Shown here piece by piece: positions 1 to 11,332 of a stretch of 64,000 nucleotides of DNA. Position 1 is the stretch's first letter. Each line of letters opens with the position of its first letter. The position numbers were made by a program, and so were the translations under genes. The notes below the pieces were generated by a model. That model did no database searches. It had not been told where the DNA came from and was given only the letters and a program-made list of their open reading frames with translations. The stretch is from Cyrtodaria siliqua (taxonomy: Eukaryota > Mollusca > Bivalvia > Adapedonta > Hiatellidae): assembly GCA_037043455.1 (NCBI GenBank), contig JAWPHD010001420.1:248001-312000 (forward strand). The letters are read 5' to 3'.

Positions 1-198
1 AAATTTGATACTTCGAAAGCTAAATAATAGTTCGCATGTACCATAAGCTTATGATCCTCTACCTAGTTTGTTCAAATGGCGACAATGGGGTCAAATATGG
101 TCACTACGGGGGTCACAGTTTTACAGATTTATATAAAGAAATTTTTCTTGTTTCTTAAAACATAAGAGCACTTTGAGACAAGGCGAGTGGGTCTCTTG
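1..198 (+). mobile_element. 3' remnant of a hairpin-ended (Helentron-like) repeat
   Basis: Positions 45-135 match one unit of the core repeat at 8340-9655 (shared text: AAGCTTATG, CTCTACC, TTTGTTCAAATGG, GGGGGTCACAGTTTTACA). The stretch ends GTGGGTCTCTTG near 198, resembling the 3' ends of the elements at 29765 and 31750. The 5' part lies outside the window or is lost. Family assignment is inference from these shared ends. Confidence 0.5.
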
Positions 199-1083
199 TT
201 TATAGCTTGAAGTACACTTTTCATAAAATCACTTCGTTAACTGTGTTTACAAATCGCATATTGAATAAATCCACGAACTAAAATCACGAAGTAGACCAAT
301 GCATTTTCGACAAATTGCAAAAAAAAACAGAAAGAAAAAGAAAATGCATTTTACAGTTTAACTGTTGATTTTTAGGTGTTTTTTATACAAATTTTACAAT
401 AACCCGCCAAATTACGACACAATTGCACTACAAAAACAGTTTATCAAAACTCTATCCAGGTGTTCATCTCATATAATAAGGCATATGTGTCGCTTAAAAG
501 TATATGTTTATTCATGTGTTTTTTTTAATATCCGTAATTGAATAAGTGTAAAATGAATTATCCATTTTGTTATGTATATATCTCGTGGTCAGTAGGTTTA
601 GAAACGATGTACATACGTTGTAAAATGTGGCTGTTGTTGGCGGGATAGCTACTTTAACTGCAGTAGCACCTGTATGTCGAACATAGCTTTTAGAGTAAAC
701 ATCAGTAAACTAACCGTGATCACTAAATGTAATCTATCTCGATGCACTGCGTACTGATTCTTATCTGGAAGCGTTTAATTTTAATTTTGTATCTTATATG
801 TTTGTTATATTGTCACATTAAGTTATATTATTTAAATCAGATAATATGTACTGAGTATTCTTAATTTTCCTGTTTTATCCCAAGGCATTAATTGCCAAGT
901 TTATCAAAACAGCAATGAGCTGGGCATATATAAGGCTTGCAGGAATATTGCAACTCAACCTACATGAACTTGATGCTAACTTGCTAGATAAGAGAGACCG
1001 TTGTGAACCCAGCTTCTTGGATATAACCTTTATGACGGATTAACATTTTAGTTGTATGTATTTTAATGCAGTCATCCTGTTTG
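199..1083. other. Non-coding stretch with one arm of a foldback MITE
   Basis: No gene seen. Positions about 395-565 (ACCCGCCAAATTACGAC, TTTATCAAAACTCTATCCAGG, GTGTAAAATGAATTA) match an arm of the foldback element found whole at 4632-5035 and 23902-24305. The rest is AT-rich sequence without recognisable structure. Confidence 0.45.
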
Positions 1084-1084
1084 A

Positions 1085-1300
1085 GCGCATACAGCCTGTT
1101 GATGCAGTGGAAAGCACGGGGGAATTTAAATTCAGAGGACCCTGGTTCGAGCCTCACCGGAGCCAGTGAATTTTGTCGGTGTGTTCTTGGGCAAGACACT
1201 TTTACCCTCGTCCGTCGGATGGGGACGTAAACCAGACGATCCCGTGTATCGCTTGTTTTTTTCCCCATCATGTTAAAGAAACATAGGTGTCTATTCGTCA
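1085..1300 (+). repeat. tRNA-derived SINE-like element
   Basis: A degenerate tRNA-like head contains a B-box-like GGTTCGAGCC (1143-1152). The body includes TTCTTGGGCAAGACACTTTTA and CCTCGTCCGTCGGATGGGGACG followed by CATGTTAAAGA. The same body recurs at 19900-20130, so this is a dispersed family rather than a tRNA gene. No clean A box is visible. Confidence 0.55.
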
Positions 1301-1330
1301 GTAGGACAGGTTCCTAAATGCCTATATATA

Positions 1331-1402
1331 CCCCCCCCCCCCCCGCCCCCCCTCCCCCCCCCCCCCACACTCCCACACACACACACACTCCCTCTCTCTC
1401 TT
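1331..1402. repeat. Poly-C tract followed by CA and TC simple repeats
   Basis: About 35 bases are nearly all C, interrupted by single G, T and A bases. They run into CACACA and then CTCTCTC. Length is probably unreliable in an assembly. Confidence 0.9.
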
Positions 1403-3030
1403 CATTGGCAATACACCTTTTTTAGGTATTAATCATTCAACTTGCATGCGCATGCGCAAAAGTAGGGTTGATGCTTACTATCCTAGGTTAATTCCATACT
1501 CTAAATCAAGTACGGAGAACATCACAACCTATGTTTAGATACATATCCGAAGCAGGTGATATTGTAACAACTGCACCAATACTAAAAAATAGTTGCCATG
1601 GTAAGTAATTAGTACAGTGATCTGGGTATCACCCTTAAGATATTTCTTCGTCGACGCCGTGTGGTTCCCGGGCAAGATTATGACCACTGCATATCCAGGC
1701 ATAGGGGTAAAATTTCCCCGAATTCATGTTACTTTTGTCATTTTTGTTCATTATTTTCATCATGAAACCTGTATTGTTTCAGGTCTACTTCAGTGTTCGC
1801 AGTGATCGTGTCTCCAGCGAAAAATGGAGTGATTACTAGAGAATTTGCAGCAACTCTGCAGTTCTGCAGGTAAGAAGGTTCTAGGCACATTCTGCAAATT
1901 TTTATCTATATGTTAATGAAGAGTGAGCCGGGTCGAAGTTGGCGCCGTATAACATGTTTGTGCTGGTGCGCAGTAAAACCTCAATTCAAATCAATTAATC
2001 TTCGTCGATTATTTTTTCAGGAACACAAAAATGGTTCGTGCAAATGCATATACTACTATTTTTACATTTCATATGCAGAATTCTTCATTGTGTTGTATAT
2101 GGGTGGGGTAATTCAGGTGTAACAATCCTTAAAATATGCATAACTTGTAATTAAAAAGTATTAAAATATTCAACTTTTAAGATTTTGCGTTGCAATATGC
2201 AATGTTAAATTCATATATTTATGTGTAATACATAATCACAATGTGTAATCATAATAAGTATTGCCATGACGCATACACCTAAAAAAGACTTTTGTTAAAA
2301 AAAAAAGACACGTTAAACGCACATTTCCTTTATCTAGAATCCTTTGGACTATGTGTCGCCTGTGCAATATATGTATATATCAGAACATGTTAATACTATT
2401 TATGTTGCAGTTACTTTGAGGAAGGCTTATACTTCCAGTTTGGCATGTGTCTCAACTTATCAGGCTTACTGAACACATATGTGCAATGCCATGAACATTG
2501 CTTAGTACTTAATTTCATCAATATATCATAACAATCCCTTATTCATATTATAATATTATTTAAATAATGTAGAAAGGTTGTAAATTACTGATTCTTACAA
2601 GTTTACACATATATTGTAAAACATATTAACTAAACTAAATGCATAAAAATGTGTCAATAGTGGGTGGGGTAAATTGACTTCTAATTTAAAGCAAAATAGA
2701 GATTTTAAACTGAATTCAGTGCTAAAAATGAGCTTATTTATGCTTTATGTAACTCAATGAATTGTAAACTTAAGTGAATCTTTAAAAAGTACATCAATAA
2801 TTATTCACACAAGCATGACATTCAAAAATGAACATCAAAAACTTATATGAAAGCGCTACAATGATAACCTATTAATGTTCGATTTTTTTCATATAAGCTA
2901 CCTGTTCCAGATTGCTATCATGGAAAAATGTAATCTATGTACATTGCTCTTTTCAAAAAGTGATGGTAGAATTTGTCCCTTGAGTTGGTAACAATATCGA
3001 AAAAGTTGAATCCTGGCTCAAGGCCTAACA
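1403..3030. other. Non-coding stretch upstream of block A
   Basis: AT-rich. Short open frames exist but none has recognisable similarity or good splice context. The penultimate ACADM exon, expected upstream of the terminal exon at 3155, was looked for and not found. Confidence 0.4.
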
Positions 3031-3154
3031 GGGGTAGTTAAGGTCAGCGTTTTTTTACACGAAATGTTGATACGTTGAGTTTTGTAAAATTAGCCGAACA
3101 TGAAACTTGCTGTTGGTAAATATTTCCTGCTATATTGTATTATTTGTAATTCAG

Positions 3155-3226
3155 ATTAACGAGGGTACCGCCCAGATACAAAGACTCATCATATCTAGAG
3201 AAATGCTGACCAAGGCGAAAGAATAG
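3155..3226 (+). pseudogene. ACADM: Orphan terminal exon of an ACADM-like gene (block A copy)
   Basis: A splice acceptor (TTTGTAATTCAG) precedes 24 codons ending in TAG. They read INEGTAQIQRLIISRE and then end MLTKAKE. This is the C terminus of medium-chain acyl-CoA dehydrogenase, the flavoenzyme of mitochondrial beta-oxidation; the Glu of its YEGT motif is the catalytic base. The block B copy reads IYEGTAQ, so Tyr-to-Asn is a change specific to this copy. No other ACADM exon is visible upstream between 1 and 3154, so I infer a stranded exon left by segmental duplication rather than part of a working gene. The alternative, that it belongs to a gene starting outside the window, cannot be excluded. 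Confidence 0.7.
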
Positions 3227-3654
3227 GCACTGCAGTGCTCTGTACCAAAGTTATATTTATATTATCTCTAGCCTAGGACATCTGTCAGACAGGCAAAATG
3301 TTTAACATTTGACAGGGATTTGTATTCAATACATAAGGATTGTATCGGGTGAAAATGTTTACTTGTGGGTGTGTTTTCACCAGCTAAAATTCCAAAGTTA
3401 CTTCCATATAATTCATCTTTTAAACTGTGCCTTCTCTTAAAGGGATTGGAGGCGATGAAGAGTGATTGGTGTCAATTCATAAATAAGGCCTATTCCATTA
3501 AAACATACATGGGACCCCGGGAAGGCACTTTTGAACACCCACCCATAGATGCAATATTGAGCTTAAACAACAAATTTATGGAAATAGGGTCCCCCATAGA
3601 TAGTGGATTAAATTGCCTTCCTGGGGTCCCTGGTATATTTTGATGGAATAGCCC

Positions 3655-4202
3655 TTTTGTTTGGGGCGCTTGTTTTAGCCAAAGTTTTTTTTTACTTTTA
3701 AGATAAAAACTACTACCTAAATAAGTTGTATATCAGTGAAACAGACATTTTTAGTGGTAAATAAAAACACCTTACTTTTCAAAATCGGTTGAGAAATAAA
3801 AAAATATGTGCGAAAGTTGTTTGATGGGTCAATTCTACTGCATGAACAATTTGAAAAATATATTTTTTTTATAATTGTTATCCAAAAATGGTTTTAAAAT
3901 GTTGGATAGTAGTAAATTAAAGCACCCTGAAAGTTTTATAGCAAAATATGAAGTATTACTGAAGTTATTTGACAATTTTTAATTTTCTGCTGTCCCACCA
4001 ACAAGGAATTTTCATAGGAAAAGCCCCATCAAAAATCATTTTGGCTGTAAAATATTAATTTTTCAACCGATTTTCAAAAGTAAAATAGTTTTGTTTACCA
4101 CTAATGATGCCAGTTCTAATGATATATAACTGATGTACGTATTATTTAAATTGCTCGAGTTACTTCAGAAAAACCTTTGGCTGAAACAAGCGCTCCAAAC
4201 AA
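3655..4202. mobile_element. Foldback (long inverted repeat) MITE, present in A only
   Basis: The left end GGGGCGCTTGTTTTAGCCAA (from 3662) is mirrored at the right end by TTGGCTGAAACAAGCGCTCC (to 4197). The inverted arms continue inward for roughly 150 bases each (for example CAAAATCGGTTGA and TCAACCGATTTTCA). Block B at about 23470 reads straight from GATGGAATAGCAC into TAAATGAAAAC, which is the empty site. No coding capacity. Confidence 0.8.
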
Positions 4203-4631
4203 TAAATGAAAACCCTCATAATGGGCTTTGGTTTCATATAAAATGTGCATATGCATTAAATGAAGCAGCATGTTTCATTCAGTTTAATTATTGTTTATGG
4301 AAATGTTTTGTCAGGAACACTCGACGACTCGTTGTTTTTTAAATGAGATTTATATTACCATCAACTGTACATATAATTCAAACATTAATTTGTAAGAACC
4401 TTTAGCATCAGTTGAATTAATAGTAATGCCGAGTCGAGACGGTCTATTTCATTAAGTTAAATAATAATTAAATTTGTGTGAATATAAACGGGTCCAAGAT
4501 GGCAAAGAAATGTCATTAATTCAATGGTAAATAAAGACTTCAGCTTGACTTCCATGTTTAGTATATGATTAAATTGCATTTTATTGATTAAACGGCCGAG
4601 ATAAGAATAAACATGTCAAATTTAAATTCAT
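4203..4631. other. Intergenic duplicated sequence
   Basis: No gene seen. Matches 23472-23900 closely, and a part (GGGTCCAAGATGGCAAAGAA) also matches block C near 43254. This is unique-looking block backbone rather than a known repeat. Confidence 0.5.
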
Positions 4632-5035
4632 TAAAGAAACTAACCCACTAACTTACACTACAAAACCATTTATCAGAACTCTGTCCAGGTGTATAGGCCA
4701 TATAATAATGTATATGTGCCAAATAAACATATATGATTGTTCAAGGGTTCTTATAATACAGGTGATTGAATATGTGTAAAATGAATTACGAGTTTGTAAC
4801 TCTTAATTCAACACTCTAGTACTAGTACCCCAAATACTAGAGTGTTGAATTAAGAATTGCCAACTCATAAGTCATTTTACACATATTCAATCACGGGTAT
4901 TTTAAGAATCTGTGAATAAACCTATACCTTTAATCGGCAGATACATTATTATATGACATGAACGCCTGGATAGAGTGTTGATAAACGCTTTTGTAGTGTA
5001 ATTTTGCCGTTATTTGGCGGGTAAGTTTCTTTAAC
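4632..5035. mobile_element. Foldback MITE with about 190-bp arms
   Basis: The left arm (AAAGAAACTAACCCACTAAC to ACTCTTAATTCAACACTCTAG) is an imperfect reverse complement of the right arm (CTAGAGTGTTGAATTAAGA to GGCGGGTAAGTTTCTTT), with a short centre near 4820-4835. The same element lies at 23902-24305 and a single arm at 395-565. Confidence 0.8.
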
Positions 5036-5744
5036 CCGTAACCTACTATGACTATAACAGCCTTCGCATCCATTGTAAACCCAGATCAGCCTAACTCGCA
5101 GGCTGATCAGGGTTTACAATGTCCAGCTGCTGATCATTTTCCCCAAAACACCCCTTTGTAACATAAATGGAATGGTCTTAATTGAAAGAAAGAGCAGTCC
5201 ATTATATATATGTAGGGAGTTATGGGTTAATGAATAGTCCTTTGACTAGTATGAAAATAACTATTACTTTCCTTTATTATGTACTGTTGATAAATCTACC
5301 AAAATGTAATTATAACTAAAAGATCATGGATTTCAGTTTCTGAGATGAAATACGGAATAGAGGAAAGATGTTGCCTTCATTTTGAGGGTTAGCATAATAT
5401 AATTTATTAACATCTTTGTAAATATGCCGTTAATTGTTATAATATTCTATTCAAATTGTTTATTATAAATGATAAAACACTGATATTTTTGTTTGAGTAT
5501 GTTAAGGCCTTATATCACAAGATATTATATTTTACATACTTCATACACCATATTTAAGCTAGGTAACGCTCTGGTACGCGTGAAACCATATTTGTTACAC
5601 ATCTGCACTGTTTATCAATGATGTAGACGTCAAGACAAATGTCGTTTTATTGTGCTCCCATGTTAAAGAGAAAAATGGAAAAAAGACCTCGGTCTGAGGG
5701 TGTCTCGCCCACCGCGGCAAACGGTATATGAATAAATTTATGCT
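5036..5744. other. Intergenic duplicated sequence
   Basis: No gene seen. Collinear with 24306-25020 of block B. An open frame on the - strand (5647-5976) runs into the tandem array and looks accidental. Confidence 0.4.
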
Positions 5745-6240
5745 TAAATGATGTCCACCAAAGATAACACTTCAAATGACCAAGTATCAAGCAAATAAAA
5801 GCGAGGTAATCATAAAAAGTTAAGTTACTCAGGGTAAGTGGTTTAACCAGGGTGTAGTTTTGGGAAAATAACGCACAATATGACATTGACCTTGGTATTT
5901 TTTGTCGTCCAGCGATGTCCACCAATGCCAACAATACATATGACCAAGTACTAAAGACATAAAGTGAGGCAATCACATAAAGTTAACTGAGGTTAAGTTA
6001 CCTAACCAAGGTTAAGTTTGGGGAAAATAATGCAAAATATGACCTTGATGTTGGTAGTTTTTGTCGTTCAGTGATGTCCACCAATGCCAACAATACATAT
6101 GACCAAATATCAAACAAAGAAATCAAGTTATTACATAAAGTTAACTGAGGTTAAGTTACCTAACCAAAGTTAAGTTTGGGAAAAATAAGCAAAATATGAC
6201 CTTGACCTTGGTAAGTTTGGCATTACTTGATGTCCCTTGA
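5745..6240. repeat. Tandem array, about 160-bp unit, with GACCTTGACC motifs
   Basis: Three units share GATGTCCACCAATGCCAACA, ACATATGACCAA and GTTAACTGAGGTTAAGTTACC, and end in TATGACCTTGACCTTGG or variants. Block B has the matching array at 25020-25510. On the other strand the motif reads CCAAGGTCAAGGTCA, which contains TCAAGGTCA, the consensus half-site for ERR/SF-1-type nuclear receptors. Binding is not implied. Confidence 0.75.
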
Positions 6241-6424
6241 CCCAACAAAGCATCTGATAAAGTTTCAAAAATATTCAAGCAGCGGTTGTTGAGCTATAGT
6301 TGATTTAAAATGTGGACACCGCCGCCGTCGCCAGACAAGTGACTGCTATGTCAAAAAGGGGAAAATTGCTGTTGTCATGACCATACGTTGTTTTCGCTTA
6401 TTGTCCTATTTTCAGCCTATTGTA

Positions 6425-6480
6425 TTTAATGTGTGTGTGTGGGGGTGGGGGGGGGGGGAGGCGGGTGATAGAGGGGGTAG
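6425..6480. repeat. GT- and G-rich low-complexity tract
   Basis: GTGTGTGTGTGGGGGTGGGG continues into a run of G. The block B counterpart at about 25700-25758 is longer and more G-rich. Confidence 0.85.
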
Positions 6481-6668
6481 GTGGGAATTTGTATAGGTAA
6501 CTGTAATTAACTTTTAGCCTCACAATTACATGAGAAAACGGTGTTATTCATTTTGTTTCAAATGTTGAGGTCCACCCAGTTAATTTTTGTATGAAGTAAA
6601 CATATTACAACATGAAAGCAGGTCTTTCATTAGCTTAGTTTTTTTTTGCTACAGAAACAATAAATTAT

Positions 6669-6767
6669 CTATAAAGTTTTGTATTTAGTACAGCCACAGA
6701 CCTATAAAGTTTTGTATTTAGTACAGCCACAGACCTATAAAGTTTTGTATTTAGTACAGCCACATAC
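6669..6767. repeat. 33-bp minisatellite, three units
   Basis: The unit starts CTATAAAGTTTTGTATTTAG and ends TACAGCCACAGAC, beginning at 6669, 6702 and 6735. Block B has four units (25944-26075). Confidence 0.9.
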
Positions 6768-6789
6768 CTAATAACAATTATTATTTTTA

Positions 6790-7174
6790 TGGCTGTGCTA
6801 CATCTAACTTGTTAATTATTAGTTTTCTTCATAAAAGGAAAGTACAAAGTATTATTTATATTGCTATACACTAGATTCTGTTCAATATAACAATGCTATA
6901 TAAAGAAACAACTTTACTCAGGCCTCCGTTTATAAATATACCTGAGCTAATCGCGCTTGTAGCATGTTAGCAGTAAATAAGCGAGCTTTCCATGCTTTTT
7001 CAATGACCATTTGGCATTGGGAAATAGGTCCTTAACATCTCCTTTAGTTTTCATCAGATCGGAAATATCCGTATGAGTTTAGAATGCTTTGGTTTAACTA
7101 TATTTTTACATAATTAATATAATATTTGCTGAGGACCCCATGGATGATTGTAATTATCCAATTAGCTCTCATTG
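6790..7174. other. Intergenic duplicated sequence
   Basis: No gene seen. Matches 26100-26460 in B and 44735-44960 in C (shared ACTCGGGCCTC, CAGTAAATAAGC, TTGGGAAATAGGTCC). Confidence 0.5.
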
Positions 7175-7882
7175 TTAGCTCTACTGGGATGACGAGTTGT
7201 CCGTCCGTCTGTTAACTTTTGTCTTTTGAACACTCTAGGGCCTTCATTATTAATCGGATCTTTACAAAACTTTACCAGTGTCTTTATATCAATGAAAGTT
7301 TAAAAAACAGCCCGATTGGATTAGTTTCACCGGAGTTTTGACCCTTGTTTTGCTAAAAAAATGCCATATTAAGCCTTGTGAACACTCTAGCACCTTCATT
7401 TATTATTTGATCTTTACCAAAATTGCACAGATTGTTAATATCAATGAAAGCTCGGAAAAGTTTGAAAACCAGCTAAAATCGGATCAGTAACACCGGAGTT
7501 ATGGCCCTTGTATTTTCTGAAAATACTTTTTTCTGCCTTGAGAACGCTCTAGCACGTTCATTTATTTTTGATCTTTACCAAATTTGCACAGATTGTTAAT
7601 ACCATTGAAAGTTTGGATAAGTTCGAAAAACAGCTAAATTAGGTCAGTAACAACAGAAATATGGTCCTTGGTTTTCTGAAAAATTCCATTTTCTGCCTTG
7701 TGAACGCTCTAGCACTTTTATTTATTATTTGATCTTTTCCAAACTTGCACAGATTGTTAATATCAATGAAAGCTTGGACAAGTTCGAAAACCAGGCAGAT
7801 AGGATAAGTAACACCAGAGTTATGGCGCTTGTTTTTTCTGAAAAACGCAATTTTCTGCCTTGTGAACACTCTAGTACCTTCA

Positions 7883-9655
7883 TTAGCTCTACTGGCCAAG
7901 GGCCAGCAGAGCTTATGGGATGGTGTGTTGTCCGTCTTCCGTCGTCCGTCCGTCCGTTAACTTTTCTTCAAACAACATCTCCTCAGAAACCGCTTGGCTA
8001 ATTTTGACCAAACTTCACATGGATGATCCTTAAATGAATGCTTTTTAGATTGTTAAAATTAGGTCAGCGCTACATCCAAGATGGCTGCCATTACCATATA
8101 TGGTCGAAACCTTTAAAAGTCTTCTCCAGAACTGCTGGACAGATTTCAACAGTTTTTCTTTTAAAATGATCGCCAACGCCTAGACTATCAAGTTTGTTCA
8201 AATAAAGTCCCCGGGTCATAAATGGCCGTGCCCCGGGGGTCCAAAGTTTGTATATTGAGGTTTTGCATGTTTTTCATATAGACATATAGGAAAAAACTTT
8301 AAAAAATCTTCTCTGAAACCACAAGGCACAGAGCTCTCATGTATTACATGTAGCATCAGCTTATGGTCCTCTACTAAGTTTGTTCAAATGGTGACCCTGG
8401 GGTCAAATTTGTCCCCGCCCCGGGGGTCACAGTTTTACATAGACTTATATAGGATTTTTTTAAAAAAAATCTTCTTCTTGGAAACTACAACAGCCAGAGG
8501 TTTGATATTTTGAATTTACTATAAGCTTATGGTCCTTTACCAAGTTTGTTCAAATGGTGACCTTCGGGTCACATTTGGCCCCGCCCCAAGGGTCACATGT
8601 TTTACATAGACATGTATAGGGAAAAATTTAAACAATCTTCTTCTCTGAAACTACAAGAGCCAGAGGTTTAATATTTTGCATTTGCTATAAGCTTGTGGTC
8701 CTCTACCAAGTTTGTTCAAATGGTGACCCAGGGGTCACATTTGGCCCCACCCGGGGGTCACAGTTTTACATAGGCTTGTATAGGGAAAAACTGAAAAAAT
8801 CTTCTTCTCTGGAACCACATGGCACAGAGCTCTCATGTATTACATGTAGCATGAGCTTATGGTCCTCTACTAAGTTTGTTCAAAAGGTGACCATGGGGTC
8901 AAATTTGTCCACGCCCGAGGGTCACAGTTTTACACAGACTTAAATAGATTTTTTTTTTAAAAATCTTCTTCTCGGAAACTACAAGAGCCACAGGTTTGGT
9001 ATTTTACATTTATTATAAGCTTATGGTCCTTTACCAAGTTTGTTCAAATGGTGACCCTGGGGTCACATTTGGCCCCGCCCCAAGGGTCACATGTTTTACA
9101 TAGACATGTATAAGGAAAAAATTCTTCTCTGAAACTACAAGAGCCAGAGGTTTAATATTTTGCATTTGCTATAAGCTTGTAGTCCTCTACCAAGTTTGTT
9201 CAAATGGTGACCCAGGGGTCACATTTGGCCCCACCCGGGGGTCACAGTTTTACATAGGCTTGTATAGGGAAAAACTGAAAAAAAACTTCTCTTCTGGAAC
9301 CACATGGCACAGAGCTCTCATGTATAACATGTACCATCAGCTTATGGTCCTCTACTAAGTTTGTTCAAATGGTGACCATGGGGTCAAATTTGTCCCCGTC
9401 CCGAGGGTCACAGTTTTACATAGACTTATATAGGATTTTTTTAAAAAAAATCTTCTTCTCGGAAACTACAAGTGCCAGAGGTTTGATATTTTACATTTAT
9501 TATAAGCTTATGGTACTTTACCAAGTTTGTTCAAATGGTGACCCTGGGGTCACATTTGGCCCCGCCCCAAGGGTCACATGTTTTACATAGACATGTATAG
9601 GGAAAAACTTAAAAAATCTTCTTCTCTGAAACTGCAAGAGCCAGAGGTTTAATAC
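7883..9655 (+). repeat. Nested element start plus about eight units of a 165-170-bp repeat
   Basis: Starts with a near-palindrome, TTAGCTCTACTGGCC then GGCCAGCAGAGCT (7883-7912). Units share ATAAGCTTATGGTCCTCTAC, AAGTTTGTTCAAATGGTGAC, GGGGTCACATTTGGCCCCGC and CAGTTTTACATAGAC. It interrupts a type 1 unit at 7880 and type 1 resumes at 9655. No 3' terminus of its own is visible. Absent from the matching place in block B. Confidence 0.7.
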
Positions 9656-10229
9656 GGCCAGATCGAAATAATTTCACCGGAGTTATGGCCCTTGTATTGC
9701 TGAAAAATGCCATATTAAGCCTTGTGAACACTCTAGCACCTTCATTTATTATTTGATTTTTACTTGCACAGATTTTTAATATCAATAAAAGCTCAGACAA
9801 GTTCGAAAACCAGCCAGATCGGACCAGTAATAACGGAGTAATGGCCCTTGATTTAGTTAAAAATGCTATAGTTTGCCTCGTTAAGATGATAGGGCCTTCA
9901 TTTTTCATGCGATCTTTACGAATCTTTACCAGATTGTTAATATCAATGACAGCTTGGACAAGGTTGAAAACCAGCCAGATCTAACAAGTAACAACGGAGT
10001 TATGGCCCTTGATTTAGTTTAAACTCCCATAGTTTGCATCGTTAAGACGATAGGGCCTTCATCTTTCATCCGATCTTTACGAAGCTTTACCAGATTGTTA
10101 ATATCAATGAAAACTTGGACAAGTTCGAAACCATCCAGATTGGACCATTTTCATCGGAGTCATGGCCCTTGATTTTCTGAAATATGCTATATCTTAGCCT
10201 CATTAAGACGAAAGGGCCTTCATTTGGCC

Positions 10230-11250
10230 GAATTTCATTGAAACTTTGCAGGGATGATCAGTACCAAGCCTAGTTGAAAATAGTCACCGTGTTCCAGTTG
10301 AATGATTTTGGCGGAGTTATAGCCCTTTAAAAGTTTTAATCATAAATTTTTGTTCTGACTAGTTCTTCTAAACATCTGGCCGGATTAAACGAAACTTTTT
10401 AGGGATGATCAATTCCATGTCTAGTTGTGAAAATCATCGCCGTGTTCCGGTGGAATGATTTTTGGCGGAGTTGTGTCCTTTAAAGGTTTTAATACACAAA
10501 CTTAGATCTGACTTATTCTCCTGAACCCCTGGCCGGATTTAAACGAAACTTTTTAGGGATGATCAATGCCATGTCTACTTGTGCAAGTCATTGCCATGTT
10601 CCGGTTGAATGATTTTTGGCAGAATTATGGCCCTTTAAAAGTGTTAATACAAACATTTTGTCTGATCTACTTCTCCTGAACCCCTCGCCAGATTTCAATG
10701 AAATCTTTGCAGGGATGATCAGCACCAAACCTAGTTGTGCATGTCATCGTCGTGTTCCGGTTAACAGATATTTGGCAGAGTTATGGCCCTTTAAAGGATT
10801 TTGATACCACCCATTTTTTCCGGGCAATTTTTCTTAAACCCTTGGCTGGATTTCAATGAAACTTTGCAGGGATGATCAGTACCAAGCCTAGTTATGCAGG
10901 TCGGTTGAATGATTTTTAGCAGAGTTATGGCCCTTTACATGTTTTAATACACAAACTTTGTCCAGATTAGTCTCTTCTGAACTATTTGCCAGATTTCGGC
11001 GAATCTTGGCGAGGATGATCAGTACTAAGCCTAGTTGTACCTGTCATTGCCATGTTGTGGTTGATTGAATTTTGGCAGAGTTATGAGCCCCTAAAGGTTT
11101 TAATACACTAACTTTGTCTAGACTAGTTCTCCTGAACCTCTGGCTGGATTTCAACGAAACTTTGCAGGGATGATCAGTACCAAGCCTAGTTGCGTAGATC
11201 CATGTTCCGGTTGAATGATTTTTGAAAGACTTATGGCCCCTTATACATAA
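10230..11250. repeat. Tandem array of a 155-bp unit (type 3)
   Basis: About seven units, each with GATTTCAACGAAACTTTGCA, GGGATGATCAGTACCAAGCC, GTGTTCCGGTTGAATGATTT and GCCCTTTAAAGGTTTTAATA. The same unit makes up 28860-29700 and 30650-31700 in block B. Confidence 0.85.
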
Positions 11251-11332
11251 ACTTTATCTTGAGCCAGTAGAGCGTCCACAGGCCCTCTTGGACCTCTGGT
11301 TATTAATATGATTTTATCATTGTTAGACTGCC

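Larger units (their letters stand above)
7175..11299 (+). mobile_element. Mosaic of hairpin-ended (Helentron-like) elements with tandem cores
   Basis: Begins TTAGCTCTACTGG and ends GGCCCTCTTGGACCTCTGG. The core has three unit types. Type 1 (7220-7880 and 9655-10230) carries CTCTAGCACCTTCATTTATT and CACCGGAGTTATGGCCCTTG, about 165 bp. Type 2 is the nested array at 7883-9655. Type 3 (10230-11250) carries AACTTTGCAGGGATGATCAG and GAGTTATGGCCCTTTAAAGG, about 155 bp. There is no protein-coding content. In block B the same region is two adjacent elements (26463-29765 and 29795-31750), so A is probably a rearranged or deleted version. Confidence 0.65.

Noticed and set aside
5647..5976. 109-codon - strand frame with hydrophobic stretches
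   Set aside because: It runs through a tandem array, and the block B counterpart is disrupted, so it is unlikely to be a gene.
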